A DNA stretch of 42,220 nucleotides from Clostridiaceae bacterium (GTDB taxonomy: Bacteria; Bacillota; Clostridia; Saccharofermentanales; DTU023), in NCBI GenBank assembly GCA_012838795.1, contig DUOO01000040.1:1-42220 (forward strand). The letters run 5' to 3'. This document shows, piece after piece, positions 8,932 to 18,142 of this stretch (its first letter is position 1; the number at the start of each line of letters is the position of its first letter). Under the pieces are notes generated by a model. It was not told the origin of the DNA, ran no database searches, and saw nothing but the letters and a program-made list of their open reading frames with translations. A program made the translations under genes and the position numbers.

Positions 8932-11900
8932 ATGGTTTTTTTGAAAGTATTGTTCATACTTGCTTCTGTCATATTGATGATGGCACCTCTTGCGTTGGAA
9001 TTCTTAACTTTTCGACGTGACAAAAAAAAGAAGATTACATATAAGCGGTTGAGATTGGTGATCTATACATTAGTATATGTAATTGCTGTTACAATCGCAC
9101 TTTACCTGTTAAAAGAATTTGTTTTACGGTTGACCGGACTTTCATTTATCCGATGGATCGCCAATCTGGTTGCATTAAACCGCAGGATTATTTATTTTGG
9201 AAAAGTTATGGCCGTAATCATTATTAATTTTATTATTGGCCTACTTTATAGATTTTTCAGTAAATTTGTCAGAATCGGTTTAAAAAAGAAAGATCTCATC
9301 ACACCGAAGAAGAAAAACGGTGAATTCAATTGGCGACAGAAATTAGAACGTAAAGTCATAAAGTTTTTTCATACGGAAACATGGTTTTTCGTGGGGAATA
9401 TTTTGAAGTACTTGAGCATTGTTTTAACGGTGACATATGGCATTATGTTTGTGGTTTATCAAGTACCTGCGATATTCGGAGCAAATTGGATTCCTTATAA
9501 TTTTATTTCAATGCTGTTCAGTGCAGGATATATTTATCCGATGATTACCCTGTTAGTACTGTGGGAGGTGTTTTTCTTTTTAGAGGGAATCAAGCGTCTC
9601 GAAGATGAATGTCCTGAAATTTTGACGGATGACGCAGCTAAACTTGAACAAGATGCGATTGATTTCGAAGCAATAGATGCAGAGGTACGCAAACAATTCA
9701 AGGATTATTATGTGTGCGACATTGATTTGTCAAAAACTCTTCAAGAAGAAATTACTTCTTCACATCACCATGAGATAACGAAATTTATCGGACATGCGGT
9801 GGAAAATGATAAAAGAAATCCTCAGAAGAATAAAGAAATATATCTTAATTGCCTGGATAAAATAATTGAGTGTGATGAGAGTATTCTTATTAACGGATCA
9901 TTTTTTTCTGAATTCTCAATGTATTTTCTGAGACTTCTTTCCGTTATCGTTGCACGCGGTGACAATATTGTTTTTGTATGTAATAACGATTTGCAAATTG
10001 AAGAAGTTTATCAGTATTTACAGGAAGGATTTTCGCAACTGTCAAGTTTATATTGCAAGGGATTTCGAAGTGATGCCATAGATTATGATGATCCTGTGTG
10101 GAGAATCGTTAAGATTAGCGGTGAAATAGATGTTATTGAAGAAGCAGCTATTGATGATCACAGTATACTTGTAACGTCACTCAGCTATTTATGTTCTGCA
10201 GATTTTGAAAGCAATCACAGAAAGTTTATTCATCTGTTGGATACCGTTGTTTTTGTGGATGTTCTTAAAACCGTTAATTCATATAATCGGCAATTGGCAA
10301 TGCTTAACACAAGATTTAAATATATTACAAAAAACAATGCTCTCCTGTCCAAAAACGCAAGGGTGAATAAGGGATTTAACGTTAGATATATGTCCAAACA
10401 AGTCAGGTACATTTGTTTTGACGATACGAGAACTCCCGGCCTTGACAAAGTGCTCAAAAACTTGTTAGCAGTTGAATTCGATTCTGCTGATGCCATGAAT
10501 TTTAACTTGAATACTATTGTACGTTGTTATAATTATGAAGGCAGGCCAGATGAAACCGGCCGTCGTGTTTGTCCGCAATTCATTGATTCAGATGAAGAAA
10601 TTGGTCCTTTAATGAACATAGCCGTGCTGTGTTTAGCTAAAGGAGCTTCGAATGTAACCATATTTGCTGATGATTCTATCCCTTATGCAAATATTGAAGA
10701 AACTATTTCTGCGAATATGGGAAGAGTTTCGATCAAAGCCGACGGAAGTAATATTCACTTGAATTCTCCTTTCTATAATCCCGATGATTATTCAGTGCTG
10801 ATTGCAATGGACTCCGGAGATAATCTTCCTGCTGTTTTAAGAAGATATATTTCTCAAGTTTCTGATAAGCCGACATTGATTATTGTGTTCTCCAGACCTT
10901 ATATGATGCGCGATTACTACGTAGACAATATTGATGAAATATGGAGTAGCACACAAATTCAAAGAATCCCTGTTGAGGAGGGTATTAAGAAAGATATTGC
11001 ACAGCGTATTTTGATAAAGGCAAATGCCGGCGGTATATCAGAAGAAAATATCTTAATGCTAGCGTCTAACCATCCTCAGTGGGTTTCTTATGTCCAAAAT
11101 GGAGATATTAATTCGATACTTAGAGAAGTGGTTTTGGAGATTCAAGGATCCGCTGAAAATAATGAAATTAATTTATTTGACTATTTTGAGTATTCATCGA
11201 CCAGAGATTTTGATGAAAATGGTGTCTATAGTCCTGAAGATAAGGTCTTACTCAGACGCCAAGGTACATTGTTTGATATGATAAATGGCCGAGATATGGT
11301 TATCATGTCTAACAATGGCAAAGAAATTGTTCTTCCGTTACCGAGAATGAGGTTGACTCAGAACTATATTGTTGGTCAGAATATGTTGCATAACGGCAAC
11401 ATCTATCACATCAATAGAATAGATACAGCATCGGGACGTGTCTATACTCACCTGGCGACAGGCGGAAAAAATGTTGAGGCATATCAATATATCCAAGATC
11501 GTGAATACCGTGTTGAATTAAATCCGGAACAAATAGAAACTGTTTTTCCGACAAAACATGTTATTTTAAATCGTTCGGAAGAAGATATTTCGGTGAACGA
11601 TGTTTATATATCTGTTTTCAGAGCCCCGACCGAAGTTATTACAAAAGGATATTTTGAAGTTGACCCGCACACGTTGGCGGTTAATTCCGGAGAGAATAAG
11701 TATCATAATATAAGTGAACCGGGTAATGATAGTTTAGCTAAACAGACTTATCGTCGTTATGATTCTGTCACTACGCCTCTATATTCATCAGATACTGTTA
11801 TAGAATCGACAGATTTGGTTGCTGAGGAAAAAGGTGCACAGATGATGTTGATTCGTATTAGCGGGCAGTTTGGCAGTGATAAAAATAAAACAGTATTACT

Positions 11901-14130
11901 GGCTGCTGTTATGTTGAACGAGTTACTTCGTTCTATGTTTCCGTCTGTTTCTGATTCTGTTGTGGTATGCCCGGTCCTTCAGGGAGAAATAACAGATGAA
12001 GAGTCACAAATAATTCTTCAAAAACAGCCTAAGATTACTATAATAGGGGAAAATGAGTTGTTTTCTTCTGAAGATTTTGAACTGTTAATAATTGAGGATT
12101 GTTCAACGGATCTTGGTGTTATTTCTGTCTTCAGTTCTGCCGGTGACAATGTACTTAACACATTATTTAATCCTATATTTAATTATTTGAAATGGTACTT
12201 GGAAGCTGATGAGAAAAGTGCTTATCTCTATTATGGGCTTGATCATGAACCGACTTGCTTTGATTTTGCTTCTTTATATAAAATTTCAACGCTGTTAGGT
12301 GATGATAAACATGATCTGAATTTTATTGCTCTGGATTCTGTTATGGAATATGCTTTTTGTGACTTTTGCGGGAAGAGGTATGCAAAGGGCGATGATTTGG
12401 TTGGGCTGGATGACGGCAGAAAAATGTGCAAATCTTGTGCCGAAAATCTGGTCGGTTATAATAAAAAGAATTTAAAGGCACATCTTGACAGTGCCAAGAT
12501 TTTCCTGGAAAGCACATATGGTATTACTTTAGGAGATGATTACGAATTTTGTTTTGAATCGACAATCAAGATTGCTAATACATTAAAGCAAAACCGTAAT
12601 CTGATAAAAAGAGGATCGGATATCCCGCTAAAATCTTATGTAGATGAGAAGAAGAAGGTTCACATAGAATATTCCATCCCGTCTGTAAATCTTTCCGAAC
12701 TGCTGGTTCGGGAATTAACGTATACTTGGCAATTAAAACATCTTCCTGATCTTGCTGAAGACTTAGCTGAAGGTCATATTGCTTTAGTTGCCATCCAGTA
12801 CTTAAGATTCTTGAACCAAAATTCTTTGGCGACTGTCAGGACAAGATATTATGAGAGTACCGGTAATTCCTCCGGTGAGGGTTATAGGAAACTTGTACGA
12901 GAGCTGTTGTTAAACCCACAGTTTAACAACAATCCTTTCCGATATTTACTTGAGCAATCCGGGACGATCATTGAAGATGAGATTATTCCTCCAGGTCCCC
13001 GGATTATTGAAACCGGAGATTATGGTTTGCCGTATACACCGGAACAGCTTGACCGTGTGTCAGATGGTCATCTTAATTATTTCTATTATTCCCGACTAAC
13101 TGCAACCTGCCAAAAAGCGTATGATGTTCTTTTATCCGCAATTCAAAATCACGAGAACAAAGTAGTTGTAGAGGGCTGCACTTTTAGTGATATCGAAAAG
13201 GTAACGGATGCGATTGAGTACGATCATCCTGAATTGTTTTGGTACAAGAATTTCTCTATGGCGGGGGCGGAAGTTAATCTGTTCTATGGAGCCTCAGCTG
13301 AAGAAGTTGTTGTCTTACAGAAGCGAATTGATGAAGTTGTTCCCAAATACCTTAACGATATAGATGATTCTATGAGTGCATATGATGTTGCGCTCAGAAT
13401 ACATGTAAAAGTTATAGCTTCGGTTGATTATGATACGATTGCCTTAAACAAGCAAAAGCAAGAAGGCGGACCTGTAAAAGATAAGATTGATTATCTCAGA
13501 ACAATCTGCGGTGTATTCCTTGACGGTAAAGCAGTTTGTGAAGGATACGCACGTGCTGTGCAATATCTTTTGCAAAAATGCGGTGTCGAATGTGCAGAAG
13601 TTGCAGGGTATATTCGAAAAGAAACCGGAGAACGCGGTGAAGCACATGCATGGAATATTCTTAAAATAGATGGAGATTATTACCATTTGGATACAACTTG
13701 GGATGACAGTTCCAATACCGTTCAAACTGTAAATAATAATGATCTCGGATTTGACTACTTTTGTATTACGACCGATGAAATAACGAGAACCAGAGATGTG
13801 GATCTGTGCCCGACTGAAGTTCCGAACTGTGATGCAATAAGAGGAAATTACTATTATCACAATGATCTTGTTCTTGATTCGTATGACTTGAATAAAATCA
13901 AGCTGATTGCACAAAATGCAGCTGAAAATCAAAGCAAATCGTTTATATTCAAGTGCAAGACCAAGTCTCTCTTCGACCGTGCTTTATCTCAGTTATGTGC
14001 TGTTGGCCGAGATTGTTATGATGCTTTGAAAGCTGCTGCAAAAATCAACAGACAGATTCGCACGAATACTTATTCTTACTCATATGACAAGAATATATGG
14101 ACGATTACAGTAAAATTTAAGTTCAAGTAA
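8932..14130 (+). CDS. 1732-residue membrane protein with zinc ribbon and transglutaminase-like domain
   Basis: It starts at ATG 8932; AAGGAG lies 12 nt upstream, a slightly long gap. There are five transmembrane segments at about 4-26, 41-60, 90-110, 158-182 and 192-218. A very long cytoplasmic part follows. Residues about 290-720 have the alternating strand/helix look of a helicase-type alpha/beta domain (for example VVFVDV near 443), but I find no Walker A lysine loop, so any such domain is degenerate. A zinc ribbon is visible: CDFC (1143, 1146) and CKSC (1166, 1169). Near the C-terminus is a transglutaminase-like core with the full triad: C1536 in AVCEGYA, H1572 in EAHAWN, and D1587 in HLDTTWDD. 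This fold acts as a cysteine peptidase or cross-linking enzyme. Its placement inside the cell next to a tubulin-like polymer suggests that it modifies a partner; the substrate is unknown. Confidence 0.82.
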   Translation: MVFLKVLFILASVILMMAPLALEFLTFRRDKKKKITYKRLRLVIYTLVYVIAVTIALYLLKEFVLRLTGLSFIRWIANLVALNRRIIYFGKVMAVIIINFIIGLLYRFFSKFVRIGLKKKDLITPKKKNGEFNWRQKLERKVIKFFHTETWFFVGNILKYLSIVLTVTYGIMFVVYQVPAIFGANWIPYNFISMLFSAGYIYPMITLLVLWEVFFFLEGIKRLEDECPEILTDDAAKLEQDAIDFEAIDAEVRKQFKDYYVCDIDLSKTLQEEITSSHHHEITKFIGHAVENDKRNPQKNKEIYLNCLDKIIECDESILINGSFFSEFSMYFLRLLSVIVARGDNIVFVCNNDLQIEEVYQYLQEGFSQLSSLYCKGFRSDAIDYDDPVWRIVKISGEIDVIEEAAIDDHSILVTSLSYLCSADFESNHRKFIHLLDTVVFVDVLKTVNSYNRQLAMLNTRFKYITKNNALLSKNARVNKGFNVRYMSKQVRYICFDDTRTPGLDKVLKNLLAVEFDSADAMNFNLNTIVRCYNYEGRPDETGRRVCPQFIDSDEEIGPLMNIAVLCLAKGASNVTIFADDSIPYANIEETISANMGRVSIKADGSNIHLNSPFYNPDDYSVLIAMDSGDNLPAVLRRYISQVSDKPTLIIVFSRPYMMRDYYVDNIDEIWSSTQIQRIPVEEGIKKDIAQRILIKANAGGISEENILMLASNHPQWVSYVQNGDINSILREVVLEIQGSAENNEINLFDYFEYSSTRDFDENGVYSPEDKVLLRRQGTLFDMINGRDMVIMSNNGKEIVLPLPRMRLTQNYIVGQNMLHNGNIYHINRIDTASGRVYTHLATGGKNVEAYQYIQDREYRVELNPEQIETVFPTKHVILNRSEEDISVNDVYISVFRAPTEVITKGYFEVDPHTLAVNSGENKYHNISEPGNDSLAKQTYRRYDSVTTPLYSSDTVIESTDLVAEEKGAQMMLIRISGQFGSDKNKTVLLAAVMLNELLRSMFPSVSDSVVVCPVLQGEITDEESQIILQKQPKITIIGENELFSSEDFELLIIEDCSTDLGVISVFSSAGDNVLNTLFNPIFNYLKWYLEADEKSAYLYYGLDHEPTCFDFASLYKISTLLGDDKHDLNFIALDSVMEYAFCDFCGKRYAKGDDLVGLDDGRKMCKSCAENLVGYNKKNLKAHLDSAKIFLESTYGITLGDDYEFCFESTIKIANTLKQNRNLIKRGSDIPLKSYVDEKKKVHIEYSIPSVNLSELLVRELTYTWQLKHLPDLAEDLAEGHIALVAIQYLRFLNQNSLATVRTRYYESTGNSSGEGYRKLVRELLLNPQFNNNPFRYLLEQSGTIIEDEIIPPGPRIIETGDYGLPYTPEQLDRVSDGHLNYFYYSRLTATCQKAYDVLLSAIQNHENKVVVEGCTFSDIEKVTDAIEYDHPELFWYKNFSMAGAEVNLFYGASAEEVVVLQKRIDEVVPKYLNDIDDSMSAYDVALRIHVKVIASVDYDTIALNKQKQEGGPVKDKIDYLRTICGVFLDGKAVCEGYARAVQYLLQKCGVECAEVAGYIRKETGERGEAHAWNILKIDGDYYHLDTTWDDSSNTVQTVNNNDLGFDYFCITTDEITRTRDVDLCPTEVPNCDAIRGNYYYHNDLVLDSYDLNKIKLIAQNAAENQSKSFIFKCKTKSLFDRALSQLCAVGRDCYDALKAAAKINRQIRTNTYSYSYDKNIWTITVKFKFK

Positions 14131-14154
14131 TTTTTGATAGAAAGAAGACTACAT

Positions 14155-14493
14155 ATGCGAAAGATTTTGATTTTTTTAGTACTTGTTTTGATGATATTAA
14201 GTTTTTGTGCTTGTAGCAAACCGGAAAAGTCAATTGTAGGAACATGGAAAAACAAAAAAACAGTTTTCAGTGTTGTAACTGAGACAACATATACCTTTAA
14301 TGAGGATGGAACCGGCACGAAATCCGGTATTCTGGATATTGACTTTACCTATTCATTCTCAGAGGAAAAGCTTCTGATCACAACATCAATCCTTGGTGTT
14401 AAGACTACGGAAGAGTATTCCTATGATTTTGACGGAGACAAACTTGTGCTGACCGGAGAGAAAGGTTCGATCGATTTAGAAAAAGTAAAATGA
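14155..14493 (+). CDS. small lipoprotein, lipocalin-like
   Basis: The 112-residue protein is read from ATG 14155 after AGAAAGAAG; an in-frame upstream start at 14134 would leave no room for that site. The first 20 residues are a lipoprotein signal ending SFCAC, so lipidation at the second of the two cysteines is expected. The remainder is a small beta-sheet domain with GTWK, FNEDGTG and KLVLTG, a pattern common in lipocalin-like or DUF5640-type extracytoplasmic proteins that begin 'GTW'. It follows the large transglutaminase-like gene by 24 nt and probably belongs to the same transcript. It may sit outside the membrane beside the VWA domain. The function is unknown. Confidence 0.78.
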   Translation: MRKILIFLVLVLMILSFCACSKPEKSIVGTWKNKKTVFSVVTETTYTFNEDGTGTKSGILDIDFTYSFSEEKLLITTSILGVKTTEEYSYDFDGDKLVLTGEKGSIDLEKVK

Positions 14494-14507
14494 TTATTTG
14501 AGTTACC

Positions 14508-14559
14508 GGACAGACATTATTTCAAGCTGTTGAAGCTTAAACGATGACCTGTCTTTTTT
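14508..14559 (+). terminator. possible intrinsic terminator or attenuator after the lipoprotein gene
   Basis: GACAG (14509-14513) pairs with CTGTC (14549-14553), which is followed by six T. An inner hairpin, TTCAAGCTGTTGAA, lies within the loop. The outer stem is short, so termination is likely to be partial. If real, the next gene would need its own promoter or readthrough. Confidence 0.45.
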
Positions 14560-14628
14560 GAAGGATATGCAGCCGCTGGAATCGCAAGTACTTAATAGTT
14601 GATTTTGACTAAAGAAAGGACAAATATT

Positions 14629-16890
14629 ATGGGAAAATACCAGGTAGGCCTTATCATCACTCTGCTTTGCTTATCTGTGGTCATATTGTTTGTTCCTGCA
14701 GTAATTTTTTGTGTTCGCAGAATTAATACAAAAGCATCGCGCTGTACCCGCAAAAGATCAGGTTTAAGCCGTATGTTTGTGTTTTCTGCGTGTCTTATCG
14801 GAGCAGTGTGGTGTTTGAGATATGCAGTCGGATACTTCGCGATAATTTCTTCCGATGCTGATTTAATCACTTTGACCTGGTGGGAAGAAATATTCAACAG
14901 TATGGTACATGCTCTGCAAACGTTTAGCATGGATGAGGAATATACAGAATATATAATCAACGGGAAATTGATGCTTAGTGAAATATGCGGCGCGGATTCC
15001 GTATGGCCGGCAGTATATGGAGTGTATACATCAGTGTTGAATTTTATTGCACCTATAGCCGGCGGTGCAATTATATTCGAAATGATTGCCAGCATTTTCC
15101 CGAAAGTTAAACTTCATCTTTCGCAACTCGCATTTTGGAAAGAGAAGTATTACTTCAGTGAATTAAATGAAGCGTCTTTGGCACTTGCAAAAAGCATCAG
15201 AAGTGAACGATTTTTTTCTTTTAAAAGACCGGTTATAATTTTTACGGATGCTTATGTTGATGATAAGGACGAAAAAGGATCGGAAATATTTCTTGAAGCG
15301 AAGCTTTTGGGAGCAATATGTATCAGAGATGACTTGTCGCATATCCGGAAGAATAAATTTGGCAGGAAAAGTTTTTTCTTGATCGATGAGGATGAATCAG
15401 GAAATCTTCAGACTTTGGCGGAACTTTCAAATTCCGATAACAGCATATATCTGAAAAAGTCTGAAATTTTTCTTTTTACAAATGAGGATGCCTATGTCCA
15501 GGTTGAAAAAAGACTACATAATAAATTAAGTTCTGATTTGAATTTCGCTGATGAAGAACTTCCTGTATTTATCCCTGTTCAGAGTTATCGTAATATGATA
15601 TCTAATTTGCTTGTGGATATTCCTTTGTATGAGCCGTTAACAGGTAAGAAGAGAAACGCTGACGATACTCAAGATTTAGTTGTTACGATATTTGGTACCG
15701 GAGACATTGGCAAGGAAATGTTTTTATCTGCTTATTGGTTTGGTCAGATATTAAACTGTAATCTTAAAATTAATGTTCTTTCTGAGGAAACGGAAGCTGA
15801 ATTTTGGAGCAGGATAGACTATGTGAATCCGGAGATAAAGCATACAACTATTGAAGGAGATCCTATTTTACGCATTAATCGAAAAGGTGATATGGCAAAA
15901 GTATATTGCGATGTCGAATATTATCAGTGCAATGTTAAATCTTCTGAATTTATTTCATATTTAACGAATCACGATAAGCATATTTTGAACACGGATTACT
16001 TCTTTGTTTCGTTAGGTTCTGATGAAAACAATATTTCTGTTGCAAATACTGTACGGCAATATATCGGTCAATATCGTATTATGACGAATTCTCCGTCAAG
16101 GACGGTAATAACATATGTTGTTTATAATCCGGAATTGTCAAAAATACTAAACAGGAAAAAGTTCTTCAACTTTGTTAATGACAAAATCGATGTATTTATG
16201 CAAGCAGTAGGAAGTTTACACGATGTCTACAGTGTGAGAAATGTATTTTTAACAGAACACAATCCGTTTGCTCAAAAAGTTCATGAGTCATATATGGCGG
16301 TCCAACACAGAAAACAAAGAGCTGATACCCATAAAAAACGAATGAATGATGACTACAACCATTGGGCAAATCTGGCAAGAGCAATGCATAACCAATATAA
16401 GGTTTACTCAATGGGAATGATAAATATATCATTGTTCGATTATCCGAATTCGCAAGAAGCTTATCGTGAGGAATTAAAGAAAATATACGACGAGTATAAG
16501 CAAAAAATTTCCGGACAGAATGAACTTAAGAGTGATGACCTTACATTACTTCATAAGATGGCATGGTTAGAACATAGAAGATGGAATGCCTTCACACGTG
16601 TGAAAGGTTTCCGCAGTACAACGGATTATGACAGATACGCGGTTCGCGGAGTTATGGGATCCTACAAACAAATGGACCTGAAACTTCATCCGTGTCTTGT
16701 TGAATGCGATCAGAGAGGGATACGAGCAGATATCAGTTCGAAAGGCGTGATTGATAAGAATTCATTGTTTCAATGTTCTGATCATGCTGATTTTGATTTG
16801 TTAGATGATTTGTCATACGATCTTCATGAAAAGCAATATAATGATTATGACTTTAAACAGTATGACTATCCGATAACATATTTCAATTAA
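14629..16890 (+). CDS. channel-like membrane protein with Rossmann (TrkA-N-like) and RyR-like domains
   Basis: The 753-residue protein is read from ATG 14629 behind AAAGGA; the frame opens earlier at 14599 without a ribosome binding site. Transmembrane helices lie at about 5-29, 48-74 and 127-156, with an acidic, pore-loop-sized stretch between the last two. A soluble region of two alpha/beta domains follows. The second begins VVTIFGTGDIGKEM, a dinucleotide-binding GxGxxG turn at about 356-361, as in TrkA/RCK domains that gate potassium channels. The C-terminal part contains HKMAWLEHRRWNAF, near residue 645. This resembles the 'LEHxRW' core of bacterial RyR (ryanodine-receptor repeat) domains. 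Ion conduction or ligand-gated signalling is inferred. It ends 8 bp inside the convergent deacetylase gene and closes the locus. Confidence 0.78.
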   Translation: MGKYQVGLIITLLCLSVVILFVPAVIFCVRRINTKASRCTRKRSGLSRMFVFSACLIGAVWCLRYAVGYFAIISSDADLITLTWWEEIFNSMVHALQTFSMDEEYTEYIINGKLMLSEICGADSVWPAVYGVYTSVLNFIAPIAGGAIIFEMIASIFPKVKLHLSQLAFWKEKYYFSELNEASLALAKSIRSERFFSFKRPVIIFTDAYVDDKDEKGSEIFLEAKLLGAICIRDDLSHIRKNKFGRKSFFLIDEDESGNLQTLAELSNSDNSIYLKKSEIFLFTNEDAYVQVEKRLHNKLSSDLNFADEELPVFIPVQSYRNMISNLLVDIPLYEPLTGKKRNADDTQDLVVTIFGTGDIGKEMFLSAYWFGQILNCNLKINVLSEETEAEFWSRIDYVNPEIKHTTIEGDPILRINRKGDMAKVYCDVEYYQCNVKSSEFISYLTNHDKHILNTDYFFVSLGSDENNISVANTVRQYIGQYRIMTNSPSRTVITYVVYNPELSKILNRKKFFNFVNDKIDVFMQAVGSLHDVYSVRNVFLTEHNPFAQKVHESYMAVQHRKQRADTHKKRMNDDYNHWANLARAMHNQYKVYSMGMINISLFDYPNSQEAYREELKKIYDEYKQKISGQNELKSDDLTLLHKMAWLEHRRWNAFTRVKGFRSTTDYDRYAVRGVMGSYKQMDLKLHPCLVECDQRGIRADISSKGVIDKNSLFQCSDHADFDLLDDLSYDLHEKQYNDYDFKQYDYPITYFN

Positions 16891-17977
16891 GCCCTAATTC
16901 ATCTGCCGGTGAATTGTGCAGTCCGTGTGGAACCAGCGGAACTCCATAAATTTGATACAATTCAGAAACCGTAACAAAACGATAACCTTGTTCGTATAAA
17001 ACGGGGAGGCTTTGTTCTAAAGCTTGAAGTGTTTCGGGATATAAAGAATGCATGAGGATTACGGATCCGGGTTGTGTGTTCTCAATGGATTGGCTGATTA
17101 AATTTGCATCTTTTAATCTCCAGTCTTCAGTATCATGATTCCAATTGATAAGCGGATAAGGTAAAGATTCCAGAACGAAATCGTTACATGCACCATATGG
17201 CGGACGAATCATAGTGGGAGTTATACCTGTACACTGTTTTATTTTTTCATTAGTCAAATTAATTTCCGAAAGTAATTGCTCATAGGATAATGTTGTAAGA
17301 TCCGGATGATTAAACGAGTGATTGGCTATTTCCGAACCTTGTTCTGCGATTGCTTTTACAGTATCAGGATAATAATCTATTCTGCTTCCCACCAGGAAAA
17401 AAGTGGCATGCGCATCGTATTTATTTAATAAATCCAGAATACCTAAGTCAACCAGATCGTAAGGTCCGTCATCAAAAGTCAGAGCGACATAATTATATTC
17501 GGATAAAGAGTGAATGGGGATCTCTGAAGTGGTAGTTTCGGCAGGTTTGCCGGTTTGATTGTTTCCAGATACTGACGTATCTGAATCTGAATCAGGTTTG
17601 GACTCTCCTGTATCATTTGAATCGGGATTAGTTTTTTCTGAAATTGCAGGGTCTGAATCAGAAGGTTTGTTTGAAGTTGCTTCAGAAGTCGAATCTTGAG
17701 CTTTCTCATTTTCTTTGCCGGTTTCCGTATTAATATTAGATAAATTAATGGTCGGATGTTGATTGTTTGCTGAAATTTGTTCATCTGTCGGATCGATAGG
17801 ATTCTCCGAGTTACTGTCGACTTGAGAATCTGAAGCGTTTTGTGCGACAAATTTGGCTGAGTTCTTCGTATTTTGTGAAATTATAAGAGTTAAACCGATA
17901 ATTGTGACAATTAATAATCCGATGAGTACTATGGCGATATTTTTCGGGATATTCCTTTTTTGATTTTCTTTATTCAT
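16883..17977 (-). CDS. membrane-anchored polysaccharide deacetylase (NodB family)
   Basis: The 364-residue protein removes acetyl groups from a cell-wall or capsular polysaccharide such as peptidoglycan N-acetylglucosamine. Residues about 12-34 form a single N-terminal transmembrane helix. Residues about 35-155 are a low-complexity Ser/Asp/Asn/Glu/Thr linker, then comes the NodB domain. All catalytic motifs are present: TFDDGP (D169 base, D170 metal), HSFNH (H220, H224 metal), RPPYG, the DTEDW motif and a late VILMHS. It is an extracellular zinc enzyme held to the membrane by a flexible arm. It is convergent with the channel-like gene and overlaps it by 8 bp, so there is no room for a terminator between them. 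The start is ATG 17977, with AAGG ten nucleotides upstream. Confidence 0.93.
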   Translation of the reverse strand: MNKENQKRNIPKNIAIVLIGLLIVTIIGLTLIISQNTKNSAKFVAQNASDSQVDSNSENPIDPTDEQISANNQHPTINLSNINTETGKENEKAQDSTSEATSNKPSDSDPAISEKTNPDSNDTGESKPDSDSDTSVSGNNQTGKPAETTTSEIPIHSLSEYNYVALTFDDGPYDLVDLGILDLLNKYDAHATFFLVGSRIDYYPDTVKAIAEQGSEIANHSFNHPDLTTLSYEQLLSEINLTNEKIKQCTGITPTMIRPPYGACNDFVLESLPYPLINWNHDTEDWRLKDANLISQSIENTQPGSVILMHSLYPETLQALEQSLPVLYEQGYRFVTVSELYQIYGVPLVPHGLHNSPADELGLN

Positions 17978-18017
17978 ATTTCAACCTTGTTTTACAATAT
18001 AATTATATCTATATGTT

Positions 18018-18046
18018 AAAATAAATAAGCTTAACTGTTAAGTCAA
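18018..18046 (-). promoter_or_regulatory. deacetylase promoter with an embedded palindrome
   Basis: On the minus strand, TTGACT (complement of 18041-18046) and TATTTT (complement of 18018-18023) are spaced by 17 bp. A 13-bp palindrome, CTTAACTGTTAAG (18030-18042), covers part of the spacer and touches the -35, which is where a repressor could sit. Confidence 0.55.
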
Positions 18047-18142
18047 ATAATTAAATGTAAGCAAATCTTAAGAATAAACAGTTGTTTCATAATTAGAAAA
18101 AACAAATAAATATAAACATTTGACTTATTGTAGGAGAATCAG

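Noticed and set aside
103-16890. The tubulin-like locus as an integrative island inserted at the tRNA-Val gene
   Set aside because: I found no integrase, no repeat of the tRNA 3' end downstream and no mobility gene; proximity to a tRNA alone is not enough.
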